From positions 1 through 5,396 of the forward strand of contig QNXT01000257.1 of the NCBI GenBank assembly GCA_003973505.1: a stretch of 5,396 bases of DNA, written 5' to 3'. The notes beneath the pieces were generated by a model, which did not search any database, was not told the DNA's origin, and saw nothing but the letters and a program-made list of their open reading frames with translations. The position numbers and the translations under genes were made by a program. This DNA comes from Bacteroidota bacterium (GTDB taxonomy: Bacteria; Bacteroidota; Bacteroidia; Bacteroidales; UBA1556). The number at the start of each line of letters is the position of its first letter. Positions within the stretch are counted from its first letter, which is position 1. Of this stretch, positions 1 to 5,329 are shown piece by piece.

Positions 1-153
1 TTTTTTTTCTTTGCAGAGTTAAGTTTAGCACACTTGATGCAATTGCTCAAATGAAAAAAATGAATATGCTGTAGATAAGTGGGGAAAGATTTCATTTTTT
101 ATTTTTGAGTATTTATTTCAGAGGATTTTCTCTTTGCAAGGAAAATTGTATTG

Positions 154-229
154 AAATAAAAATGGCCTCCGAGAGGAAGGATAACCACAAACGACTAAAT
201 TTATGATGTTAAACCAAAACCCGGAAGCC
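154..229 (-). ncRNA. Candidate small structured RNA (unrecognised family)
   Basis: Read on the minus strand, GGCTTCCGGG (229-220) can pair with CTCGGAGGCC (173-164). This gives a 10-bp helix that joins the two ends of a transcript of about 65-75 nt. The closing helix is followed at once by ATTTTTATTT (163-154), a terminator-like T-run. The helix contains two G-U wobbles (positions 167/226 and 172/221). On the plus strand these same pairs are C-A mismatches, so the structure favours minus-strand transcription. A TATCTTTG promoter box at 241-234 would place the start near 229-227, exactly at the first helix base. The interior of about 46 nt is U-rich with no obvious second strong helix. It is not a tRNA (no T-arm motif), and I do not recognise SRP RNA, tmRNA or 6S RNA. 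Function is unknown. A protein-free attenuator or a chance helix remain possible. Confidence 0.42.
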
Positions 230-233
230 GCTG

Positions 234-241
234 CAAAGATA
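234..241 (-). promoter_or_regulatory. Bacteroidota -7 box for the candidate RNA
   Basis: The minus strand reads TATCTTTG, a full match to the Bacteroidota consensus TAnnTTTG. No good TTG is seen at the expected -33 distance. The box lies 5-7 nt before the 5' end of the helix of the candidate RNA, which is the spacing expected for a transcription start. The match alone is weak evidence in AT-rich DNA; the link to the RNA structure raises it. Confidence 0.4.
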
Positions 242-295
242 TAAACAAAATGAAGATATAAGTATTAAAAAACTTTAAAACTTCCGTAGTGCGGG

Positions 296-342
296 AGCAT
301 GCCAGCTACAAAGCCTCAGCATGCCGGCCAAGCCAAAGCGGT
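296..342. repeat. Imperfect tandem repeat in a GC-rich patch
   Basis: AGCATGCCAGC (296-306) and AGCATGCCGGC (318-328) match at 10 of 11 positions. Each is followed by CAAAGC (309-314 and 334-339), so two units of about 22-25 bp lie head to tail. GCTTTG at 353-358 is the reverse complement of CAAAGC and could pair with either copy, giving two mutually exclusive hairpins. The patch is visibly more GC-rich than the flanking DNA. It could be a remnant of a dispersed intergenic repeat or a structured 5' leader; I do not recognise a known riboswitch. Confidence 0.45.
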
Positions 343-350
343 CGTAACTC

Positions 351-358
351 TAGCTTTG
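351..358 (+). promoter_or_regulatory. Possible promoter for the 420-3745 gene cluster
   Basis: TAGCTTTG is a full match to the Bacteroidota -7 box TAnnTTTG. It would start transcription near 363-365, leaving a 5' leader of about 55 nt before the start codon at 420. No convincing TTG is visible about 19-21 bases upstream, and the box coincides with the arm of a hairpin, so the call is tentative. Confidence 0.3.
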
Positions 359-419
359 CCGATTGGATTAATTCCCTATTAGGAAACTGCGATAGTGGTG
401 AGGAAATAATAATTTTGTT

Positions 420-1619
420 ATGAATTTAACTAAATATATTTTAATTGTTTTAAGCTTTATCTCATGTAAAAAGGATAATCTTAGTGAGAATAATAAGTTT
501 ACACCTTCAACAGCTAAAATAACAGGTCAATATAATGTTACTCTTGATACTTTAGGTTGGTTGAGGTTTGAAGACAGGAGTCATATTATGTCAACGATGA
601 GTCAAATTGAGATTGCAACTGATAATTATGACCTTCAATACGATGGTTGTTTAAGTCAAATACCAGAAAGCTATACTTACGAACAGGAGCAAGCTGCTGT
701 TCAACAATGTGGCTATATTGAGGATAAACCAAGTCTTGATTTTGAGAGTTCGTTTGGAGGTGGTTTTACTTCTATCTATACTAAAATGGAGGCAGATATT
801 GATACTTGGTTGGATCAACAAACACCCCCAATTAATTTTTCGAATATGCCATCACATGATTTAGATGATCCAATTCTAGGAATTGTATATAATGAGTATG
901 GGGAGGTTCAGGTTGGAGATATTGTGTATTTTACAAAGTCTGATGGTAGGCAAATTGGAATAACTCGTGATCAACTTACTTACGAGATAGTACAAAACCT
1001 AAGGGTGATATTTGTGAATCCTAATTTTGATCCAACTACATATACTTCAAAACCAGTTAAAGATGTAACTCTTATCAATTCTTTTTTGTATGGTGAGCAA
1101 CCTAGTGCAAAGAAGATGGCTGGAAAAGGAACAATGTATAATATTTTCCATGGAACGATGAATGTATTATCGGCCCCTATAGTGTTTTTATACGACTTGG
1201 AAAAATGGAACTACTCCGTAAGTGGAAGTTGCTATTTATCTAAGACATTGCCTGTTTCCAAAAAAACAGTTGGGAATAGAGACTTAGTTTTAGAGTTAAG
1301 GGTTAAAGAGTATAATGTTACAGGGAAATGGTGGAGAGCTAGAGCCACGACTTATAAGAAAGGAACAACAAAAAAGCGTTTTGCAAAGATAAAAATTGAT
1401 GGAGATTGCCAAGTGTGGAGTACTGATCTTAATCCTTCTTGTACAACTATAATTGATAAATATAATCCTATGAACAAAGAGAGAAAACGTAGAAAGATGA
1501 CCGTAAGGGGATATATTGGATTGTATAAAAGATTTGCTGTACATGAAAATACTTCAACTTATGATTTTTTCTATAGTAGTTTTTATAAGGATGGAAACTT
1601 TATTACAAAAATGAAATAG
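420..1619 (+). CDS. Predicted surface or periplasmic lipoprotein, function unknown
   Basis: The 399-aa product starts with a short lipoprotein leader: hydrophobic residues 6-14, then F-I-S-C with Cys16 as the predicted lipidated residue. This is followed by K-K-D-N, a charged stretch similar in kind to the surface-export signals of Bacteroidota lipoproteins. The start at 420 is chosen because it gives this leader; the next Met is near residue 57. Residues 35-200 resemble a type of uncharacterised Bacteroidota protein: a beta-strand followed by W-L-R-F-E-D-R (47-53), then Y-N-E-Y-G-E-V-Q-V-G-D (157-167). I recall such 'D-G-E-V-Q-V-G-D' blocks from hypothetical proteins of this phylum, but name no family. 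Residues about 263-399 are Lys/Arg-rich (for example K-E-R-K-R-R-K at 353-359) with Cys271, Cys330 and Cys341. A terminator follows 8 bp after the stop, before the barrel genes. Export is fairly sure; function is unknown. Confidence 0.85.
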   Translation: MNLTKYILIVLSFISCKKDNLSENNKFTPSTAKITGQYNVTLDTLGWLRFEDRSHIMSTMSQIEIATDNYDLQYDGCLSQIPESYTYEQEQAAVQQCGYIEDKPSLDFESSFGGGFTSIYTKMEADIDTWLDQQTPPINFSNMPSHDLDDPILGIVYNEYGEVQVGDIVYFTKSDGRQIGITRDQLTYEIVQNLRVIFVNPNFDPTTYTSKPVKDVTLINSFLYGEQPSAKKMAGKGTMYNIFHGTMNVLSAPIVFLYDLEKWNYSVSGSCYLSKTLPVSKKTVGNRDLVLELRVKEYNVTGKWWRARATTYKKGTTKKRFAKIKIDGDCQVWSTDLNPSCTTIIDKYNPMNKERKRRKMTVRGYIGLYKRFAVHENTSTYDFFYSSFYKDGNFITKMK

Positions 1620-1627
1620 AATTATTG

Positions 1628-1656
1628 AAAAAGGCTAGTATCGGCTGGCCTTTTTT
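1628..1656 (+). terminator. Intrinsic terminator after the first lipoprotein gene
   Basis: An A-tract plus GGCTAG (1628-1638) pairs with CTGGCC plus a T-run (1645-1656) across a 6-nt loop. The stem has one G-U wobble and reaches 11 bp when the A and T tracts are counted. It begins 8 bp after the stop codon at 1619 and ends 15 bp before the next start at 1672. That leaves little room for a separate promoter, so the downstream genes probably depend on read-through or on a promoter inside the first gene. Confidence 0.8.
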
Positions 1657-1671
1657 ATAAATTTAAAAAAT

Positions 1672-2433
1672 ATGAGAATTATTATTATTTTAACCTTTGT
1701 TGTCTTTAGTATAGTTTCTACTGCACAAACTAAGGATAATAGTAAACGAAAATGGTCTTTTAGTCTGTCGTTTTCTAATTACTATAGTAATAGGATGTTT
1801 GCAGTGCCTACCATAGGAGAAGATATTTTTGAGAGTCAGCGGTCATGGGGTTATGATGTTGGTATGGGTGTTTCTAGAACTTTAGGTAAACGTTTCGAAA
1901 TAGAAGGAAAGTTTGATTTTTGGTTTAAAAATTATAAACAGAACCTAATACTTGATGTGGAAAAAATATACGAATTACAACATTGCAGTAGTAATAGTAC
2001 TCAATATTTTAATAATGGTTTTGATGACTTTTCAGGAGAAAAGTTCTCTTTAAATTTATGGTATAAGTTAGCTTCTGAACCCAACTCATGGATGATTATG
2101 CTTGGTATTGGGGCGAATAGTCCAGCTAGAACTTATAGTCCTTATAATATATATATTGATAATAGCTTAGGCCTACCTGATGCCCAATATCTATATGTAT
2201 ATTATTATTCCAACCCTAAATTGATTTTTTATCCAGTACTCAATGTTGGGTTGGGGTATGAATATAAGCTATGGCGTAAAAGTCGTTTAAGAATTGCATT
2301 GCAGTTTCAATATAGCAATACTATGTATTTCTTTGGTCAGTATGAAACAACTTCATATGCAAAATTCGAAGCAAAAGGTAGAGTTTACTATAACCCAAGT
2401 GAACTAGGTATAAATATAACTTACTTTTTTTAA
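1672..2433 (+). CDS. Predicted outer-membrane beta-barrel protein
   Basis: The 253-aa product has a Sec signal peptide: hydrophobic residues 3-16, then S-T-A-Q with cleavage expected after Ala18. The mature part is built of alternating aromatic/hydrophobic and polar strands, for example 27-36, 59-70, 74-86, 124-134, 139-148, 185-200 and 204-216. It ends in I-T-Y-F-F, the aromatic C-terminus typical of outer-membrane barrels recognised by the BAM machinery. About 8 strands would fit this length, as in small OmpA/OmpX-like barrels, though I cannot assign a Pfam family. The gene lies 52 bp after the first lipoprotein gene, with a terminator between, and only 3 bp before the next barrel gene. No partner domain, peptidoglycan-binding domain or TonB features are visible. 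Localisation is well supported; the ligand or role is not known. Confidence 0.8.
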   Translation: MRIIIILTFVVFSIVSTAQTKDNSKRKWSFSLSFSNYYSNRMFAVPTIGEDIFESQRSWGYDVGMGVSRTLGKRFEIEGKFDFWFKNYKQNLILDVEKIYELQHCSSNSTQYFNNGFDDFSGEKFSLNLWYKLASEPNSWMIMLGIGANSPARTYSPYNIYIDNSLGLPDAQYLYVYYYSNPKLIFYPVLNVGLGYEYKLWRKSRLRIALQFQYSNTMYFFGQYETTSYAKFEAKGRVYYNPSELGINITYFF

Positions 2434-2436
2434 GAT

Positions 2437-3273
2437 ATGAAAATTACTTCTATTATATTAATAAGTGTATTTCTGTCGATTAATTCATTTGCTCAGAATG
2501 TACATATGTCGAAAATAGAATTTGGTTATTCAGTAACTGGAACTATGTTGCCAAAACCCAATGTGTTAATTGATTGTGGTGATATTGTTATTAGCCCAAT
2601 GAATCATCTTGGCCTTGAGCATGGAATTACAATTGGGTACACTATAAATGATAATTTGAAGTTGAATGGTTCATTTCATAAAGGTTCATCTGATGTATTT
2701 TTCTTCTTAGATTATCAGTTTACTGAAGATTGGTCGAAATCACTGAATATTGATTATACTCAAGAGGATATTATGAATGTTAGAAGGGCGTACAGAGGAG
2801 GTATTGCTTCAGTATTCTACAAATATTCAAACTTTGAAATAAATCTTGAATACAGCATGTTTGGGCATAAGAAATTGTCTGCAAGTATCTATGCTGGTGT
2901 GAATTTATTGTCATTTAGGTCTTCCATTGGGGATGGTAATAGTATATCTTTTGAATATGAAAATGAGGATTACTTCGAATTACCAATTTATTATGAATAT
3001 TCCATGAATGCCTATAAAATGAAATATCAAAAGTTTGATTTTGGACTTAGTTACGGTTTTACGTTAAATCAAAGAATAAAGAACTATCATAATTTTAGTC
3101 TTTCGTTAGGAATGACCTGGGTGCCAAGATATTTATTATCTGCTGAATATAAAGTTTATACTCCTTCGGGCAAACATCAGGGTAATATTATTCAATCCTC
3201 AACAATGTTTAATCTCCGTTTAGCTTATTATTTAAACTGGGGAGCAATAACTCATTATGGAAAAACAAATTAA
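2437..3273 (+). CDS. Predicted outer-membrane beta-barrel protein, possible paralogue of its neighbour
   Basis: The 278-aa product begins with a Sec signal peptide (hydrophobic residues 4-16) ending S-F-A-Q, with cleavage expected after Ala19. The mature protein has many amphipathic strands, such as 60-70, 73-81, 121-130, 133-140, 147-155, 199-210, 219-228 and 257-268. The last strand ends at Y-Y-L-N-W (264-268). A ten-residue tail follows, coded partly in the stretch that overlaps the next gene, so the barrel terminus is not at the extreme C-terminus. Size, order of strands and position of the first hairpin (G-I-T-I-G-Y-T-I-N-D-N-L-K-L-N-G-S-F, compared with the V-G-M-G-V-S-R-T-L block of the preceding gene) suggest distant tandem duplication, which I infer only by eye. 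Its start is 3 bp after the previous stop, so translational coupling is likely. Ligand unknown. Confidence 0.8.
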   Translation: MKITSIILISVFLSINSFAQNVHMSKIEFGYSVTGTMLPKPNVLIDCGDIVISPMNHLGLEHGITIGYTINDNLKLNGSFHKGSSDVFFFLDYQFTEDWSKSLNIDYTQEDIMNVRRAYRGGIASVFYKYSNFEINLEYSMFGHKKLSASIYAGVNLLSFRSSIGDGNSISFEYENEDYFELPIYYEYSMNAYKMKYQKFDFGLSYGFTLNQRIKNYHNFSLSLGMTWVPRYLLSAEYKVYTPSGKHQGNIIQSSTMFNLRLAYYLNWGAITHYGKTN

Positions 3274-3745
3274 ATACCTCAGTATTCTAAGTTTTTTAGC
3301 TCTAATCGCATTCACTTTCTCTTGTGGGTCAATTGGCTCAAGAATTGGCTATAAAAAAGTAAATTCAGATACCGCAAATTATTATTGTCATGTGAGTTTC
3401 TGGCGTTCCATTGATTTTGATGATACCACAGCTGTTAAATTGGGTAGTGCCAAATATAAAGGGAAGGTGTTTCGGAGTCATTGCTCGGAGCTTGATGCAA
3501 TGGACAAACTGCAAGACGAGGCCTGCTCTATTGGTGCTAATGTTATTGTAATTGTATCAGACAAACGACCCGATTTTTTTCATGGCTGTTATCGTTGTAC
3601 CGCTTATTTCTATAAAAGCACCAATATGAAATTTAGGGCAAACAGTGACTATTATTCTGCTGCAAACCTTAAGAAACGAATGCAAAAAGATAAAGGCGTA
3701 TCCGCTGAACCAAATATTGGATTTCAAGGATCTCCTAAGAATTAA
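3257..3745 (+). CDS. Small cysteine-rich lipoprotein, RcsF/DUF4156-like C-terminal segment
   Basis: The 162-aa product has a lipoprotein leader (hydrophobic 8-21) with T-F-S-C and lipidated Cys23. The start overlaps the end of the preceding barrel gene by 17 bp in another frame, which points to coupled translation. Mature residues 75-118 read as a helix with conserved-looking A-M-D-K-L-Q-D-E-A, then G-A-N-V-I-V-I-V (93-100) and C-Y-R-C-T-A-Y-F-Y (111-119). The pattern 'helix, G-A-N-x-V/I, strand, cysteine pair, strand' recalls the small RcsF/YbjQ/DUF4156 fold, in which lipoproteins sense envelope state. Six cysteines (23, 44, 76, 90, 111, 114) leave five after lipidation, so disulfides are plausible. 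The tail 125-162 is polar and probably disordered. The family link is by eye; a periplasmic or outer-membrane partner of the two barrels is inference from gene order. Confidence 0.8.
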   Translation: MEKQIKYLSILSFLALIAFTFSCGSIGSRIGYKKVNSDTANYYCHVSFWRSIDFDDTTAVKLGSAKYKGKVFRSHCSELDAMDKLQDEACSIGANVIVIVSDKRPDFFHGCYRCTAYFYKSTNMKFRANSDYYSAANLKKRMQKDKGVSAEPNIGFQGSPKN

Positions 3746-3773
3746 TTGATTTGGGTTTATTAATAAAGATGCG

Positions 3774-3791
3774 AGTAGCTGTCAGCTTACT
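3774..3791 (+). terminator. Weak hairpin after the forward cluster
   Basis: AGTAGCT (3774-3780) can pair with AGCTTACT (3784-3791) with a one-base bulge and a 3-nt loop. It is 28 bp after the stop at 3745. No T-run follows, so as an intrinsic terminator it is poor. It is the only candidate for the forward cluster before the converging gene. Confidence 0.2.
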
Positions 3792-3801
3792 GATTTAAAG
3801 C

Positions 3802-3833
3802 AAAAAACCACCTCCAAATAAATGAAGGTGGTT
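3802..3833 (-). terminator. Intrinsic terminator of the PLP acyltransferase gene
   Basis: On the minus strand AACCACCT (3833-3826) pairs with AGGTGGTT (3813-3806) around a 12-nt loop and runs into a stretch of six T (3807-3802). It sits 26 bp beyond the stop of the minus-strand gene. The plus strand has no T-run after the stem, so this terminator serves the minus-strand gene rather than the converging cluster. Confidence 0.8.
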
Positions 3834-3859
3834 AGTATTATAAAGTGATTCGAGTTTTC

Positions 3860-5128
3860 TTAGTGCTTTGTATCTTCTCCTTGATCCACAACTTCCATTT
3901 GAGCATAAGTACCATCATCAAGGTTTTTCTTAACAGCTTTAAATGCTTTTAATGTGTATTCCACATCTTCCAAAGTATGCATAGCGGTAGGAATCAAACG
4001 AAGTAGAATAACGTCTTTAGGAACTACTGGATAAACAACTACCGAACAGAATACATTATGCTTCTCACGTAAATCGTAGATTAGGTTGGTTGCCTCAGGA
4101 ATTCCACCTGAAAGATAAACAGGTGTTACAGGTGAGTTGGTTACGCCAATTTCAAAACCAGCCTCTTTTAGACCACTCTGTAAAGCATTTACCACAGTCC
4201 ATAATTTCTCACGCAATTCAGGTTTAGTACGTAAAAGCTCTAAACGTTTAAGAGCTCCCATTACCATTGGCATGGGTAGCGATTTTGCAAATGTTTGCGA
4301 ACGCATAGTGTATTGTAGGAAGTCAATGATTTCTTTTGGTCCGGTAATAAAAGCACCAATTCCTGCCATTGACTTAGCAAATGTTCCAAATAGAAGGTCA
4401 ATCTTATCGGCTACGCCAAAATGCTCAGGAGCACCAGCACCCGTTGCACCCATAGTACCAAAACCATGTGCATCGTCAACCAACATACGGAAATCAAATT
4501 CATCTTTTAATGCAGTAAGTTCATCTAATTTCCCCATATCGCCAGCCATACCAAAAACACCTTCGGTAATTAATAGAATTCCGCCATCGGTTTCATCAGT
4601 ACGTTTCTTAGCAAAACCCAACATTTTCTTTGCACGAGCAATATCATTATGAGGGAAAACAAAACTCTTTCCACCTTTTGCCTTATGCAAAAAGATACCA
4701 TCCATAATACTTGCATGACATTCCGAATCGTAAACAATTACATCATTACGGTCAGCCATTGAGTCAATTACCGACATAATGCCTTGGTAACCATAGTTCA
4801 AAAGAAAACCACGCTCTTTTCCAACAAAGTCGGCAAGCTCTTGCTCCAATTGCTCATGATATTTGGTTTGTCCCGACATCATTCGGGCACCCATAGGGTA
4901 GGCCATTCCATATTTTGCTGCGGCTTCGGCATCAGCTTTACGCACTTCAGGATGATTGGCTAATCCAATATAGTTGTTCAAACTCCAAACTAATTGCTCT
5001 TTGCCTTTGAACATCATTCGTGGTCCAATTTCGCCTTCTAATTTAGGAAATGCAAAATAACCATGCGATGTGTCCATGTATTTACCAATGTTTCCAGGTC
5101 TATCAAGTACTCTTTTAAATATATCCAT
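3860..5128 (-). CDS. PLP-dependent alpha-oxoamine synthase (serine palmitoyltransferase / cysteate acyltransferase type)
   Basis: The 422-aa product is a class I/II aminotransferase-fold enzyme of the alpha-oxoamine synthase group. This group condenses an acyl thioester with an amino acid, losing CO2. Visible landmarks: S-L-N-N-Y-I-G-L-A (49-57), G-A-R-M-M-S-G (80-86), E-C-H-A-S with His138 expected to stack on PLP, L-V-D-D-A-H-G-F-G with Asp218 and His221 binding the cofactor, and G-T-F-A-K-S with Lys252 as the expected Schiff-base lysine. Length is slightly above the usual ~390-400 aa because of an acidic tail after residue 405. In Bacteroidota such proteins are often labelled serine palmitoyltransferase or 2-amino-3-ketobutyrate CoA ligase. 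A closely similar flavobacterial group includes, as I recall, the cysteate fatty acyltransferase of sulfonolipid (capnine) synthesis. Substrate (serine, cysteate or glycine) cannot be decided here. No kbl-tdh pair is visible, and the divergent neighbour is a lipase. It is cytosolic and likely monocistronic, with its own promoter and terminator. Confidence 0.92.
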   Translation of the reverse strand: MDIFKRVLDRPGNIGKYMDTSHGYFAFPKLEGEIGPRMMFKGKEQLVWSLNNYIGLANHPEVRKADAEAAAKYGMAYPMGARMMSGQTKYHEQLEQELADFVGKERGFLLNYGYQGIMSVIDSMADRNDVIVYDSECHASIMDGIFLHKAKGGKSFVFPHNDIARAKKMLGFAKKRTDETDGGILLITEGVFGMAGDMGKLDELTALKDEFDFRMLVDDAHGFGTMGATGAGAPEHFGVADKIDLLFGTFAKSMAGIGAFITGPKEIIDFLQYTMRSQTFAKSLPMPMVMGALKRLELLRTKPELREKLWTVVNALQSGLKEAGFEIGVTNSPVTPVYLSGGIPEATNLIYDLREKHNVFCSVVVYPVVPKDVILLRLIPTAMHTLEDVEYTLKAFKAVKKNLDDGTYAQMEVVDQGEDTKH

Positions 5129-5154
5129 TTTGCTTATTGTTATAATTTTCGCGG

Positions 5155-5183
5155 CAAATGTACAAAAACCAATTTATTATCAA
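5155..5183 (-). promoter_or_regulatory. Promoter of the PLP acyltransferase gene
   Basis: The minus strand has TTG at 5183-5181, an 18-nt spacer, then TACATTTG at 5162-5155, which matches the Bacteroidota -33 / TAnnTTTG -7 arrangement. Transcription would begin near 5150-5148, giving a leader of about 20 nt before the ATG at 5128. The leader is A-rich (AAGCAAA just before ATG) with no Shine-Dalgarno, as is usual in this phylum. Confidence 0.6.
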
Positions 5184-5293
5184 TGGGTTTTAACATTCTT
5201 AAAGAAATAAGTTTTGAGATGTTTTTTCAACATTTATTTTAAGAGCTTTTTCAATAATTATGAATGTTTCTTCCCTGACAATCCGTTTATCTA

Positions 5294-5301
5294 TATATTT
5301 G
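5294..5301 (+). promoter_or_regulatory. Promoter box of the patatin-like gene
   Basis: TATATTTG is a full match to TAnnTTTG. It predicts a start near 5306-5308 and a leader of about 22 nt before the ATG at 5330. No clear TTG is seen at -33, so the promoter may be weak or need help. Its last four bases are shared with the inverted repeat at 5298-5319. Confidence 0.5.
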
Positions 5302-5319
5302 ACTAATCGTTCAGTCAAA
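5298..5319. promoter_or_regulatory. Inverted repeat, probable TetR-family operator
   Basis: TTTGACT (5298-5304) and AGTCAAA (5313-5319) are perfect inverted arms. Within the 8-bp centre two more pairs are symmetric (5306/5311 and 5308/5309), so 9 of 11 base pairs of the 22-bp site obey the dyad. A TGACT-N8-AGTCA layout with a CG at the centre is typical of TetR/AcrR-family operators. It covers the end of the -7 box and the predicted start site, so a bound protein would block transcription of the lipase gene. No regulator gene is in the window; it may lie further downstream. Confidence 0.65.
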
Positions 5320-5329
5320 AAATGAAATT

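Larger units (their letters stand above)
1..419. other. Intergenic region without a convincing protein gene
   Basis: No open frame here looks like a real protein. The region opens with a T-rich stretch at 1-12 that could be the tail of an upstream terminator, but its stem would lie outside the window. The supportable contents are a candidate minus-strand RNA (154-229) with a promoter box (234-241), an imperfect tandem repeat in a locally GC-rich patch (296-342), and a possible forward promoter (351-358) for the lipoprotein gene at 420. The stretch 13-150 is AT-rich and I see nothing else in it that I can defend. Confidence 0.6.

Noticed and set aside
1..95. Minus-strand open frame starting at 95 and running off the left edge
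   Set aside because: About 31 codons with a low-complexity product ending in lysines from the T-tract. There is no promoter box or family resemblance, so it is not supportable as a gene start.
100..107. TATTTTTG on the plus strand as a promoter
   Set aside because: No -33 TTG is present, the leader would be over 300 nt, and it would run antisense through the candidate RNA.
162..206. 14-codon plus-strand frame
   Set aside because: It lies in the candidate RNA on the opposite strand, has no ribosome-binding or promoter support, and is short enough to be chance.
410..417. TAATTTTG, a full match to the -7 promoter box
   Set aside because: It would start transcription after the ATG at 420, cutting off the lipoprotein leader. 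It is probably a chance match in AT-rich DNA.
281..419. Riboswitch, tRNA or integron attC site
   Set aside because: None of the conserved motifs I know for TPP, cobalamin or SAM riboswitches, no tRNA T-arm and no proper attC core pair could be found.
1296..1544. Open frame on the minus strand within the first lipoprotein gene
   Set aside because: It is antisense to the basic C-terminal half of a gene with a good leader, and its product has no coherent features.
4137..4652. Long open frame on the plus strand inside the acyltransferase gene
   Set aside because: It is antisense to a well-conserved catalytic region, and its translation shows no domain. It is a shadow of the real gene.
5219..5233. 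ATGTT / AACAT hairpin between the divergent promoters
   Set aside because: A 5-bp AT stem in an AT-rich spacer is expected by chance and has no clear role.
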